This document shows positions 1-12,106 of a stretch of 64,000 nucleotides of DNA, one piece after another. Within the stretch, counting starts at the first letter, position 1. The number at the start of each line of letters is the position of its first letter. Under the pieces are notes generated by a model that saw only the letters and a list, made by a program, of their open reading frames with translations, was not told the DNA's origin and ran no database searches. The stretch lies in contig BTPP01000010.1 in NCBI GenBank assembly GCA_037102815.1, positions 868,001-932,000 on the forward strand, in the 5' to 3' direction. The stretch comes from Neurospora intermedia (Eukaryota; Ascomycota; Sordariomycetes; Sordariales; Sordariaceae). A program made the translations under genes and the position numbers.

Positions 1-2908
1 AGAACAATGGCTGGAAAACGAGTGCACTTGATACTGGACCCGGGACCCAAGACGAACCAGGATCATAACCAAAGAGGTGGCCTTGATGGGCTGAAATCAA
101 CCTTACCCAAAGGAGTAAGTAACGACAAGTGAAGAAGGTTTCATCAAAGGATGAGCCAAAAGCTGACATGGAAAGGCTTGGCCCGAAGGCAGCACCATTC
201 TGATTGGGTTCCAGCACGAGGGGAACACGAAGAGACGCAGTGTCCCCAGTGCGGGCATACACTTCAACATGCTAACTGAACCGTCCGCCCAGCGAGGTAA
301 GGGGTTCTTGAAAGTTATGTTGTTCTCGCTCAGGTTTGAATGCAGAAGACGACAGTATTGTCCTTCCACTTCTGCTGTGACCCAGCCTACATTGCTGCAT
401 CCAGTCGGTGCTGGCGGTGAAATATGACAAATACCTAGGTTGGCAGACGGCTTGTTGGCGGATGCCTGACGGAAAGAGAAAAAGGATGGCGATCCACCGG
501 CGGGAGACCCTTCGACGACGGCTGGGTCGTCATCGTCTCTGTGGCGGACTTTGATGGACACCCCAGCTCTCATTGCATACCTTGCGCATGTCGAGATATG
601 GTATGATGACTTTGGCGTTTGAGGCTGGGCCGGTGTGGGAGGGTCGGATTTGGTGAGGTCGAGGGATGTCTCCCGTCGTTGAGAGTGGTGAAATGGCGGA
701 CATGATCATCATCGCGATGTGTTTTTTTTGACCCGAAAATGCGGAGAAAAATGGAGCAAAACTGGGTCAAGAACGGGCAAACCTAAAAATTACCTCTAGC
801 CGGTAGAAGTGCCAACGGGAAGGCGGGGAGCGGGCTGTGTTAGGCAGTGCACTACAGGCTTGGCATCAGGAATTCGATTTCAGTAGTTGGGGTTGGGCGC
901 CCGCGTAAGTAAACGATTGCTCTCCAGCTTGATGTGCACTGTGAAGTGTGAATCCCTAACATCATTTGACGGTGTATAAGTCTTCAACAATCGGCAGGAT
1001 CCGGGCTTCCCTTCCATCCCATCCAGCGGCATCCATGCCGACGGGAACTTTTTCTCATCCCGTCTGCGAACGCTTCAGTTCTTTGATCCTTCCCAGTAGC
1101 AACCACCTGATCTCGACAACCCTTGCCCCAGATAACGGTAGAGAACAGGGGCAAACATCCTCTCCCCGCTTAATACAACACCCCCCCTGCCATCAGCCAT
1201 GTCATACAACTACCTCTAGGCATCACTTTTTTTGCACTTTTCGTGTACCACAGGCATTGCGACACCGCATCACCAGAAACAGTGTACAACAATTCCGACC
1301 TCCTTTGCCCCTCGAACCTCCAGATCTTCACCAGATTTGGGGGCCGGTGGCCACTTCGACGGTCCCAAGGTTCATAGTTGGTCTGTTCCATGCTTCTCGT
1401 AAGAAAAGAAAGAATGAATGCGATGCCACCAATTCACAAACCAGACGATAGCCGCGCCTGCCCTTCCGCACCAATCGCAGCATCCAAAAGGGCAAGCAAG
1501 ACCCGCGAAGTAACATGACACCCGTTCCGGTGCCATGAGTGCCGCACCAAAGTTGCAGTGAGAAGATACGTCTCAATTTCGGTGTTTATCTATACCGCTA
1601 CTTACGTCAAGGCTCAGACTTTGGTCCATGTGAAGATATCTGCTTTGGCTGTATGCATGTTCACTAGTAGCAGCGATAGTTTCCATCCACCCTTCCATGT
1701 TTCGGAGCTTCCGTCCCTACGAACATGGAAAGAACCCGTCAGAAGCCCGACAGGAGGCCACCAGTCACCAGAGGTACCTACTAATTTGGCTGCGTTTCGA
1801 TATTTACTCCTTGTGTAAACTGGTCAATGACTAGAAACTTGCAGCCAATGATTCCATCCTTTTCCCGTCACCACCACCACGGTCTTTCACTTGCACGCTA
1901 GATACGCCATGCTGCCATTAGGTTCGGGCGAGCCCCAACTCGGAATCTGCTTCACACAGCATCGCTACTAGCTGGAAAACGCCTTATCCCCAGCCGCTTC
2001 TGCTGATGTGAGAAAGTGTCATCAGCCTGCCAATCGAGAGCTTTGATGACGTTTTCTGGAGACATTTGGTCGGGTAAGCCGAACTGCGGGCGTTGCTATT
2101 GACGGCCATCACTCTCGTCCAATTTTCCACACATCGCCGGTACGCCGGTATGGATCGCATCGCTGGACGTGGGTTAGGGTTCGAGGTGAGTTCCACTTGT
2201 ACCTCTGTTTAGATAAGTCCGATCGTTCTTGGCTTTCCATCATGAATCTTGGGAAGTTATTGGAAAGCCAACGCTTCTGGAACGCCCGACTGGGGGGTCT
2301 GCATCTTCAACAGTGTCGATGTTGGCCCAAATACGTGCCTGGGAAGATAGCTGGAAACGAGACACAAACCCCCCCCCCCCCCCCCTTTTTCCTCTCTTCC
2401 GATTCACCACCGTGAAGTTGCGACACTACAAGGACTCTAATTCTCTACCGACTATCGACCAACACATGCCTTTTCCAGTCCACAATGCACAAAAGCACAA
2501 TTAGATCGTGAATCATGATAACTGGGAGATAACGAAACACAAATGGGCCACCCTGTAGTCTGTGCAGGAAAAACCATAAATATCAAATCTTTTGTCTTCA
2601 TTCTCTAGGACACTAGGTGCGTGGTCGTATATGCCCCTTCAGTCCCTTCATCAAGCTTTGGTAACCGGGAGTTTATGTACCCGTGGGCATGATGTATCCT
2701 TCCTTTTGGTATACAGGTACTAGCTGGTCGATCACAGCCTTGTTTCAGTGTTGAGAGCATGGATCAAGCTTTCAACTTGCTGACACCCTTGGGAAAATAG
2801 ATGTAAAACAATCCCCATATCAGACGGAATACAAATCTTCCTCCTTCTCAACAGATGCGTCAATGTGCATGTTAAACTCCTTTTTGGGGTCAAACAAGAA
2901 GAGAGAAA
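1..2908. other. Left intergenic region, no gene recognised
   Basis: No stretch here reads like a protein: the open frames are short, low in recognisable motifs and have no supporting splice pattern. Base composition is ordinary for the window. It contains a 17-base C run (2369-2385) and two copies of the octamer TACCTCTA (791-798, 1211-1218) that recurs across the window. The right end is the 3' flank of the minus-strand MFS gene. A 41-codon open frame at 7-132 is too short to support. Confidence 0.55.
2369..2385. repeat. Poly-C run of 17 bases
   Basis: A homopolymer of 17 cytosines followed by five thymines in non-coding DNA. It is a simple slippage-prone tract, and its exact length may be a sequencing estimate. 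Confidence 0.9.
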
Positions 2909-3521
2909 CTAAAACGTCGTGACAGCACGATACTCAAGAGTAAACCAAGGGGTTCTGCTCGCCCTACCAACGGCAGCCAGCGCAACAAAGCAAGCACCAG
3001 CAATCCAAACGTGCCTGAACGCCACAACAAACGTGTCTTGCAAAGCAATGGCACCGGCTTCAATGATATCCGCCGTTACCCCAGATATTGCCCCCAACAT
3101 CTTTTGATCTCTGGCTTCAAGTGCTGTGACAAACATCTCCACATCATCGGGCGATATTCCCTTTGGCACTACAACCTTTCCGACGTTGTTTCTCAGGTTC
3201 TTCATCATATCGTGAAAAAGCGCATTGTATACGGCCAACCCAACGGTTCCCCCCAGCGACCGAATACTGATAATCAGTCCGCTGGCAACACTGATGAGCT
3301 CCGGCGGTGTCGACAACTGCGCAACTGTGACAAGCGTAGTCAGAGTCGTGCCCAAAGCGCTCCCCAAAAGAACCGTATAGCCCCAAGTTGGTATATCCGT
3401 CTTTCTCGTAGTTGTCGCCATGCATATAAAGAAGGCGATAAACATCCCGAAAGCGGCAAAGGTCGCCCACTTCACACGCCTTGTAGCTGCACAATACCAC
3501 CCTGTCAAGCAAGCAAAGACC
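2909..3521 (-). pseudogene. MFS efflux transporter, 3' part (TRI12-like), split by retrotransposon
   Basis: This is the C-terminal part of a major facilitator efflux pump, read leftwards and ending with a stop at 2909. It holds several membrane segments. The segment with TLVTVAQLSTPPELISVASG and IRSLGGTVGLAVYNALF is typical of fungal TRI12-type (DHA2-related) exporters. It continues the protein begun at 13505. If the element and one AGACC copy are removed, the two parts join in frame: the second exon would then be 12996..12107 plus 3521..2909 (1503 nt), and the whole protein 578 residues, a normal family length. No stops or RIP-like changes are seen in this half. Substrate is unknown. The insertion should abolish a functional product in this strain. 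Confidence 0.85.
3517..3521. repeat. Target site duplication, left copy (AGACC)
   Basis: AGACC lies immediately left of the left LTR and again at 12102-12106 right of the right LTR. Five bases is the usual Ty3/gypsy duplication length. The LTR itself starts TGAGACC, so AGACC also occurs two bases inside, and the boundary is uncertain by one base at the other end. Confidence 0.85.
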
Positions 3522-3657
3522 TGAGACCCATTTGTTGTGTATCACGTGAACTGACGGCTCTTTACCTATTTAAGCTAGCGCTAGTGGGGGTCTCCGGATC
3601 CTATCCTCTCTACTACTCTTTAGCCTACTTTCAACCAATGAGAAATTATTATATTTT
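3522..3657 (+). repeat. Left LTR (136 bp)
   Basis: Direct repeat of 11966-12101. The two copies differ at eight positions, all transitions. This copy carries T where the other has C at five sites and A where the other has G at one. Seven of the eight differences across the pair are in CpA/TpG context. The end could be 3657 or 3658. Confidence 0.9.
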
Positions 3658-3658
3658 A

Positions 3659-3676
3659 TGGTAGATAATACCGGAT
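3659..3676 (+). other. Possible primer binding site of the element
   Basis: The interior begins with TGGTAGATAATACC just after the left LTR. TGG at this place is usual for a tRNA primer binding site, but RIP has altered the region and I cannot name the tRNA. Confidence 0.3.
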
Positions 3677-4559
3677 TGTTTTAAAGTATTATCCTTTATT
3701 GCCGTTTTGCTCTAATTTGATCGAACGAACGAAACGAATTGTTTTCTTTAATTTTTATTATATATATACTGTACGACGTACGAAAAGCGTTATTGTAACC
3801 TATTATTAATAAGATATTAATACTCCGCTTAATATCTTATATAATATCCTTCTCCTACTAGAATACGATAAATTTCGATAACTTTCGATAGAATTAGATA
3901 CTTTAATTGTTAATCCTATCCTTATATATTGTACTCGAACGCTACTTAATATTATTGTTGAATACTAAATTAAATTTTTAGAGTATTCTATTACGAAAAA
4001 ATAAGACTTCGGACGGAAGATTTATTTATTAGGTACCTAAATTTTAAAGTATTAGTTTATTATTTTAAATATTAGATGAAAAATAAGATTAATATTATAT
4101 TTTAGTCTTAGCGTTGTTGAATTTATACCTCCGAAATTTAGGGTTACGGAATTGAAGTACCTTTTTACTTTATTTAACTTTTTAATTATTATTAAATAAA
4201 GTTTTTATATAGATAAATGTAGTTAAATTGGGAATATTAATACTTAATTATTTATTTTTCGTTGGGGGTATTTAGTATTATAATTATAGGGCTTCTATAG
4301 TACCCTTACTACTAGAACGTTTTCTTTATTCTATTTTATTTTAGTAAAGTATTTATAAGATTTCCTTATATACGTTAAAATTTAGTACGTTAATAACCTG
4401 TACGCCGCTAACCTAGAATTTAATAATTAATAAAATTTTAATACCGAAGGTAGTAAATTATCGATATTATTCTTAAATATCCCGGTAGGTTTTAAAGCTA
4501 TTGAAGATTTTTTGATTAATTTGGGGTTATTCCTAGGGATAACAGCGGTATTAATTTTT

Positions 4560-6260
4560 ACGGAGGCGTCCTTAGTAGAACCCCCTATATAAGTGATTTT
4601 AATAGATTTATTAGTAGTAGTCCTACTAATAATATTATTAGAGCGAATAAGAATATTATTATTATTAAAACGATTAGATACTTTAATATTTTCGAAAGAA
4701 AATTTACTATTTATTTCCTAATTAAATCTATTGCTAGTAAGGCGACGAATAAATATAGTAAATTTAATATAGTTATATTTTACGGGACGGAGTATTAATA
4801 ATATTAGTAAATATATTAAGGAAATAGAGGCGACCTTAGCCTTAGCCGGAATTAATATTATTAATTAGGATACGGTATTTAAAATTTAATTTCGAAGAAG
4901 TTTGAGGGGAAATATAAAGTTATAGTAGGAGGTAGAATTAAAAGAGAAAGAAAAGATAGGGAAGGCGAATATTATATAAGTAGTAAAGGAAAAATAGGAA
5001 ACGAAGAGGACGGATTTAAATATTATATTAGATATTATAGGATTTAGAAGGAGGTTTAAGAAGTCTATTAACGAATATTTTAGAAGGGCGGAAAAATTAT
5101 TTATTAGAATTAAATTAAAGGAATTAAGGTTTATTATAGTTAGTATAGTATTAAATAGAATAGTAAAGGATAATTAGAGAGTAGTAGTTATTAATAAAGG
5201 AATTAAATAGAGGTTGGAAGATAGGTTAATAATATTAGGATATATAATATTAATAGGTTTAAATACAAAGGAATTTTCGGTTTCTTTTATAGAAATTAAA
5301 AAAGCGGTACAGTCCTTAGGGGTAGAGATAGGAGTGTATAAAGAATTAAATAGTAAGGAGGATAGTATAGTAAAATTGAAAGATATTATAAAATTATTTA
5401 AATAATTCCCGAACTTTAGGATTAGAGGATACTAGTAACCTTAGACTCTTATAATTACAATATATAACGCAAACTTTTATAATCCTAATAGATAGAGCGG
5501 TTATAATTTAAATATAGGTTATAATTCTAATAATACTAATTATAATTTAGGATTGTCTAATTATAATAATAAGGGAAGTAATAATTACTAAGTATCGACG
5601 CTTAGAATATATTATAATAGTAGTAATTATAATAACGGTTAGTCCCGTCCCCTACCTAAGATTTCTAATTCTTAGGACCCTTGGAAGTACGGATTATTAT
5701 TATATAGGACGTATTAGTATAATAATTGTATTAACTTATAGGGGGACTATATAGATTCGTAATATTTATTATTAAGAGTTGAAAATTGGATTAAGATGGT
5801 TAACTGTAGAAAGAGATTATAATTAATAGAAATAGATAATATTATAGTCCTAAATTTAAACTAAACTTAAGGCCTTTAAACCTAAAGTTAACTTTAGTAG
5901 AATTAAGGATAGTAAATAAATAATACTCTATAAAATTATTAAAGAGCGATATATAAAATAACGAATTAGTATATAAATTTTTAATACTATAAGGGTTCTT
6001 TAGAAGAAATCTGTAGGTTAGAATATAGGGTAAGAAGCGAAGGAATAAAAACGTTGAGAATAGAATAAGAAAAAATATTATAAGAATTTACAATTGTAGT
6101 TGAGAGAGATATTGTAGCGGACGTTCGAATATTTAATAATTTGTATAATAATTTACTTTGGAAATTAAAAGAAAGAATAGCCTAAAATTTAGTGGTAATT
6201 ATAGAAAATGCCCTAAATAAAATAAAAAAGAGAGAAAAATAGGCAGAATCTTTTTAGTAT
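4560..6260 (+). pseudogene. Probable gag remnant of the retrotransposon
   Basis: Decayed plus-strand coding sequence upstream of the protease remnant, assigned as gag by position. Charged lysine/glutamate-rich fragments occur, for example the open piece at 5214-5405. Near 6190-6215 a fragment reading SGNYRKCPK resembles the end of a CCHC zinc knuckle, with only the last cysteine left. Limits are approximate and the knuckle is a weak match. Confidence 0.35.
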
Positions 6261-6989
6261 AATATTACCGCTAAAGAAATAAATATTAATATAAGAGATA
6301 TTTTTATTAAAGATGAGCTTCCTAAAGATTTTATAGAGGTTCCCGAAATTATACTATTAATAGTACGAAAAGAGAGATAGCGAGAAAAAATTTTAGACCT
6401 AATATTAAGAGTTTCTAAATAATTATAGTAGAAGAAGGGACTATTACTATAACTAATTATAAAAGTAAGTATAGCGGAATTAATCGTTATTAGAGAGGAT
6501 AGTCTAGCTATAGTATAACTACGCCTATCGCCCCTTATAATACAATTAATTAAAACGTTAAAGGAATCTTTTAACCCCCCGGCCTAAATTATTAGGGATA
6601 TTATTAGAGAGATAAGCTAATAAATTAAAGAGATTTTAGAGAAGGTTGAAGAAATCCTTAGAATAAGGTATATACGATCGTATATTAAAAGTTTAGAAGA
6701 ATATAGTATTGAACTATTTGATATCGGAAGGATCCTAATTAATATAAATCTGCCCGTTAATATCCTACAATTCTTTAATGTAGTATTAAAGATTAGAACG
6801 GACTTTATAAAGTTAATTATAGTAATTTAAAGGATAAATAGACTAAAGAAATTGTTGAAGAAGTAGGTTAGAGCGTGCCTATTCGAGGTAATTAAATGTA
6901 ATATTATAAATTTTAAATAGTGGAAATAGGTAATAGATTTTAGTTTAAATATAGAAGAATTCGGGAAGGTTAATATTAATTTTATTAAA

Positions 6990-7110
6990 GGATTGGTTTA
7001 TAGTATAAAGTCTTTATTTATTTTATTAAATAGCGGGGTTATAATAGAATATATTAGCGTCCTATTTGTAAGAAAATTGGGTTTGGAAATTAGAAAGTTT
7101 TTATAGTTAT
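6990..7110 (+). pseudogene. Aspartic protease remnant, active site D to N
   Basis: The plus-strand frame reads LLNSGV at about 7023-7040 followed by EYIS and FVRKLGL. This fits the retropepsin pattern hydrophobic-D-S/T-G-A followed by a FV.KLGL-type helix. The catalytic aspartate codon reads AAT (Asn, 7029-7031) and the following alanine position reads valine, both explained by RIP transitions. The protease should be dead. Confidence 0.65.
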
Positions 7111-8779
7111 AGAGAGTGGCGTTGGCTAATAATACGGTTAATATAATTAATAATTAGATAATAGTCGAGGTAAATATTGGTAGAATTATATATAGAATAA
7201 TAGTTATAGTATATAGGAGCGGGTTTTATTACGATTTTATTTTATTTTAAATATAATTTTTATGAGTTAGAGCGATTTAAGATTGGGGAGAGAGGAGTAT
7301 TATATTATATAGAAGGGAGGGAATAGTAAAGAAGATTCTATTTTATATAAAAGAGAAATTTAAGAATTTAGCGATATTAGTACTGGGGTAGTAGGAGAGT
7401 TTTAAATTAAAAGTAGAGAGGGGGGAGATTATTAAAGGAAGTGTAGCGAAGGATAATAAAGAAATATTAGATAGTAAAGTAGAAGAAGTGAGTAGAGAAG
7501 TAATAGAGATTTTGGAGGGATTAGAGAATATTATTATTCTTTATATTTATTTAGAGAGGATAGGTTTAGTAAAAAAAGCGGAGGGTATATCGATTACCGT
7601 TTAATTATTTAATTAAGGAAAAGTAATAGTTTAATAGAATTAGTTTTAATTGATTAAGCTTTTATAAGTAAAGAGCCGGCTCTAAAGCCGGAGAATTCGA
7701 TATTATTAATATAAATAAGCGGAATATCTTTAAGAATGAAATATATTATATTAATATTTATAAAATATATAAATAATATTTTCCGCTATTACGATAATAA
7801 TAAAGTAAAGTTCTCTATTATATTGAAGGTACTTTAGAAGAAATAGAATCTTAATTTAAGGTTAGAGAGGATACCCCTATCCTTATTAATTCGAAGCTTT
7901 ATTCCTAAAAAGTTAATATTAGTAATAATTGAAGGAAAGTTGAAAAAGATTGAATTATATTTTTTAGCGGTCTTTGAGAAGATTAAAGAAGGAGGGGACT
8001 TAGTAAAAATTGTGAAATTAAATTTAAAAGAAACTATAAAAAATATTTTACTAGAAGTATACTCCCCGACCGAATTTATACTTCGAATAGTTAGATATTA
8101 GAAGTCTAGAGACGAGATAATAATAAAAAGATATTGAAATATATTAGTACGGAATATTATAAATACTAATATATTATAGGCTTCCGATTTTTATAGATAA
8201 GATTAGATAGCCGGATTAATCGATAGAGTTTAGATATATATTATTAATTATAATGTTCTATCGATTAAAGTCTTTAGGGTATAAATTTTTAGTAAGCTTT
8301 ACTTTAGAAATAAAAATTTTGAATTTCGGATGGAAGATACGGTTATATAGGACGGTCTACTAGCGTTAATTTTAAATAAGGTTAAAGAGGAAGTTTTATC
8401 CGAAGTTGAAATTTAAGTCCGATCTTTAGCTTCGGAGGTGGAAATACCGATTTTAGGGTTATGTATAGGGAGCTAATAAATTAAGGGGAATATTTTTAAA
8501 ATTTTGAAATCCCTATAAAATTATGTATTTACGGCGGAAAGTATAGATAATATTAATATTTGGTAGAATAAATACGGTATAATAATTAGAGAGTGGGCTA
8601 ATACTCTAAATAAGGTAGAATTAGTAAAAAGATTTTATTATTCTTAGAAAGATTGTTTTGCGCTATCCCTAGACGATTTAGTTAAAATAGAAATTATTAA
8701 GTATATTATTAATTTTATAAAATATTCCCGACTTTGGATTTTCCGACCTATTTGATACTTAAAGGATATAAGGGTATTT

Positions 8780-9466
8780 ATAGAAAGAATTTTCCCGGCG
8801 ATGGAAAAAGTAGAAATAATTTTCTATAGGGATTCGCCCTATACTACTAATACGTTATATCCTCCTAAGTTTAATATTAAAATAAAAGGAGATTGGCGAA
8901 TTGTTTATAATTTCTGTTTAGTAAATATTAATATTATTAAGTTAGTATATCTTTACTATAATATAGAAGTTAGTGCGGATAATTTATTCGTTGGGCGAAT
9001 AGTAGTTATATTGATAATAAATACGAAGAATAGTTATTAGGCTATAGGAATAAGATTTGGATATTAATAAACAATTAAAGTAAGGACGTTGTATAGAATA
9101 TTCCTCTACAATTGGATGCCCTAAGGAATAAAAAATTCTATAATAATATATATTAGAATAGGAGATTTAACTTTTAGAGCTTATTTATTAAGAATAACGA
9201 TTTTGGATAGAAAAATATATAATAAGTATAAGAACCTAGTAAGTAGCTTTCGGGAAAATAGTAGGACGGATTTCGATTCGAATTATAATTGGGTAGAATT
9301 GAAGGTTGGAAAAATAAGCGAAGAAGAAATCCAAAGGTTAAAGAGGGAAGGGAAAGAGATATTATACTTTCTTATAGAACCGTCTATCCTAGGATATAAT
9401 ACCGATATAGTTAGTATATTATTTATATATATTAATAATTATTATATAGTAAGTATAGACTTTTAA
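8780..9466 (+). pseudogene. Reverse transcriptase remnant, YxDD box changed to YINN
   Basis: One open piece (8801-9040) carries PPKFNIKIKGDWRIVYNF, matching the RT fingers motif (V.KKDG.WR...DYR.LN) with Asn for Asp. A second (9203-9466) ends with FIYINNYYIVS, where gypsy RTs have the catalytic Y-x-D-D. The box lies at 9428-9439 and both aspartate codons read AAT. These are G-to-A changes expected from RIP on the opposite strand. Stops and frame breaks separate the pieces. Confidence 0.8.
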
Positions 9467-9929
9467 ATATATTTATAGTTTTTATTAGAAAAATATTTTC
9501 TTCGTATTACTTTTAGCCCGATCCTATTAGCGGGAGATAAAATAAAGTTTTTTATATAAGATGCAGAGACGTTTGGATTTTATATTTGTAATAGGAAAAT
9601 ACTTCTAGCCGAAAAATATAAATAAAAGTTTAGGAGATAGTCGGACAAATAAAAAAGGGATCCTTTAAAAACTTAGAAGGAAATTTAAGAATTAATTTAT
9701 TTTATATTATTTATATAGAAATATATCCCCGGCCGGATAGATTTAGTTCGAATATTATATAATGCTTTCTATATTCGAATATTAAAGAAAATAATAAAAG
9801 GGGGTAAGTTAGTATAAATTAAAGTAGTAAGAAGAGATAAACTAGAATGGGGAGAAACCTAAATAATAGTAGTAAAAAGTATTTGCGAAGCTATCGAAGA
9901 TAATACGCTAGTTAGAATCAACTATAGCT

Positions 9930-10260
9930 ACGGAATTTATATTACTATAGATATATTTAGAATAGGAATAGGGGTAATAATATTCTAAATTATTAAGAAA
10001 GATCCTATAAAAGAGTACGATGAAAAGAAGTATTGGAAGGATATTAAGATTAATACTTTTATATTTTGGAACTTAATAGACATAGAATTTCGCTATAGTA
10101 ACCTAGAGAAGGAAATATTAGTGGTAGTAAGAGTATTAAAGGAAACCTAATAAATAATTTAAATATCCGAATTTCCAATTTATATTTATACCGACTACGC
10201 TTCTATTATCGATACTATAAATATAAAGTTATTAATTTACTCTAAAGTTTCTAAATAGAT
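9930..10260 (+). pseudogene. RNase H remnant
   Basis: TIDIFRIGIGVIIF at about 9943-9985 fits the RNase H start of gypsy elements (D.S..GIG.VL). It is followed at once by TAA where a Gln codon is expected, a CAA-to-TAA RIP change. Further on, IYTDYASI (about 10184-10207) matches the conserved V.TDHASL segment, with the histidine read as tyrosine. Confidence 0.75.
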
Positions 10261-10739
10261 CGATATAGTAATGGAATTTAATATTAACTTCTACTACCGC
10301 CCTAATATAAATAAAATTATTAGAATTATTAATAGACTTTTTCGATTAATATTAAGGTTATACAATTCTCTTAGGGTAGAATTGGGGAGGGAATTCCTAA
10401 TAAGAATGGCGGTAAATACGGATTACGTTACTCTATTATTTTCCTTTAGTAAAAAAAGTATTATAGATTTAAAATATTTGGAGCTAGGAGGGTTGGAATA
10501 GTACGGAGATATTATTTTTTAACTTTTGGTTGGGGATAATAGTTTATAATATCAGGGAAAACTAGAATAAAAAAAAATTAAGAAGAGAATAATTTGTTTT
10601 TATTTACTAAAAAAAAAACTATTTAAATTTAACGTTAATAAGGCTTTAGTAGAATATATAATTTTTAGAGAATATAAATAAATCCTATATAGAGTATATA
10701 ATAGCTATAGATACTATTTAATTAAAGTAACGTTTTAAG

Positions 10740-11760
10740 AATTTTAGGGGAGGTTCTAGTAGTTATTTAGAGCGGCGGATATTATTAACTATTATTAGTT
10801 ATACTAAATTTATTAATAATATTTAAAGAAAGAACTAGCTGTAAGTCCGAGAATTATTATAGTATTTTAGCCGATAGTACTATTTAGAATCGATTTCTTA
10901 GGGCCGTTAATATTAAAGTTAATCGGAGGGGAAGAATATATTTTAGTAAGCGTCGATTATTTCTCTTATTTTATATTAGTTATAATGTTAAAAGAAGTTA
11001 TAGTATTAGTAATCGTTAATATATTATTATATATTTGGTTCCTAATCCTAGGATAGTTATAGCGAATATATTCGGACAATGGGAAATATTTTAAGAATAA
11101 AGTATTGTAAATTATCTTTATAAATTATAGTACGGAGATATTATTTAGTCCTATAATAAGCCTTAAATCGACGGGTTTGATTGAGAAATATATTGGGTTA
11201 ATTATTAATTAATTAAGAAAATAGGGGACGTTAAGGGAGGGGAGAGAGTTATATATTTGGCCGGTAGTACTACCTTTTATTGTAAGTAAATTAAATACGA
11301 AGTTCGTATTAAATATTAGTATAACGCTATCTAAAGTAATATTAGGGTTCTAATTAGAATGTATTAAATATATAAATAAAATAATAAAGTAATATGAAAT
11401 TTTAGAGTAGGAATTGGAATAAGCTGAAGATGGGGAATATTTCGATAGAGTATTAATATTTATAAATAATAGGGAGGAGGAGAGAGCGAAGGTGGAGGAT
11501 AGGTACGTATTGAGGGCGGTGAGAAATAGTAATAAAGAACCGAGAAGGTAATTTCGTATTAGAAATTGGGTTTAGGAGTAAAATTGTAATAAATCTAAAT
11601 TAAAATTCAAATTAATATAGGTCGGGCCGTAAGTAGTAATAGAAGTAATAACGCTATAATTGTATAAGGTAAAATATATTAATAGGAAAGGGGTGAGAAG
11701 AAAGTTATATATTAATTATATTAAAAAATATCGGGGGCGTATAGAGTGGGCTAAAGAAGA
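10740..11760 (+). pseudogene. Integrase remnant (DDE core and C-terminal domain)
   Basis: Fragments in order are IDFLGPL (about 10889-10909), VSVDYFSYF (about 10947-10973), SDNGKYF (11072-11092) and STGLIEKYIGL (about 11167-11200). They match the first Asp block, the DYFSRF block, the second catalytic Asp (SDNG) and the catalytic Glu block of retroviral-type integrases. Near 11660-11750 a basic segment with INYIKKYRGR resembles the C-terminal region. Several catalytic acids survive, but many stops intervene. Confidence 0.75.
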
Positions 11761-11945
11761 AAATTTATTATAAGGTATGGAAGAGGTCGATATAGTATTG
11801 TTTGAGGAGTTAAAGAAGTAGACTATGGAGATAGATATTGAGGAGGGAGTTTTACTATATCCTAAAGCCCCTATAGAGGCTATTCAAAGCTAAGGAAGCG
11901 GAGACTTATAGTGGAGGAGTTTAGCTTCGAGGACGAAACTATTTT

Positions 11946-11965
11946 GAGAAGGGTCGGGAGGGTGC
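11946..11965 (+). other. Polypurine tract before the right LTR
   Basis: A purine-rich stretch, broken by single pyrimidines, ends at the first base of the right LTR. This is the expected place for plus-strand priming. The interruptions lower confidence. Confidence 0.4.
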
Positions 11966-12101
11966 TGAGACCCACTTGTTGTATATCACGTAAACTGACG
12001 GCTCTTCACCTATTTAAGCTAGCGCTGGTGGGGGTCTCCGGATCCTATCCTCTCTACTACTCTTTAGCCTACTTTCAACCAATGAGAAATCATCACATTT
12101 T
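11966..12101 (+). repeat. Right LTR (136 bp)
   Basis: Direct repeat of 3522-3657, 128 of 136 positions identical. Relative to the left copy it has A in place of G at two sites, both TpG to TpA, whereas the left copy bears mainly C-to-T changes. It keeps near-normal GC although the adjoining interior is heavily mutated. Confidence 0.9.
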
Positions 12102-12106
12102 AGACC
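12102..12106. repeat. Target site duplication, right copy (AGACC)
   Basis: Second copy of the 5-bp duplication flanking the element, in the coding sequence of the MFS gene. Confidence 0.85.

Larger units (their letters stand above)
3522..12101 (+). mobile_element. RIP-degraded Ty3/gypsy LTR retrotransposon inserted in an MFS gene
   Basis: An 8580-bp element bounded by 136-bp direct LTRs and a 5-bp target duplication. The interior is very AT-rich, full of TpA and by eye almost free of CpA/TpG, with stops in every frame: the product of RIP. Plus-strand remnants appear in the order protease, reverse transcriptase, RNase H, integrase, which is the Ty3/gypsy order. The LTRs are short for an element of this size and their ends read TG...TTTT rather than TG...CA. 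It interrupts the second exon of a TRI12-like transporter. No frame could encode an active protein, so it is non-autonomous and probably heterochromatic. The family name is not recognised. Confidence 0.95.

Noticed and set aside
103-573. 156-codon minus-strand frame at the left edge
   Set aside because: No motif, and its sequence looks like translated non-coding DNA.
966-1451. 161-codon open frame on the plus strand
   Set aside because: Composition is irregular, no domain or splice pattern is seen and no start context stands out.
5214-10501. Small open frames inside the AT-rich block (5214-5405, 8801-9040, 9203-9466, 10271-10501) as genes
   Set aside because: They are chance stop-free pieces of decayed gag-pol; two carry recognisable RT motifs.
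3660-11960. AT-rich block as centromere fragment, mitochondrial insert or assembly error
   Set aside because: LTRs, a target duplication and ordered protease-RT-RNase H-integrase remnants explain it as a RIP-mutated retrotransposon.
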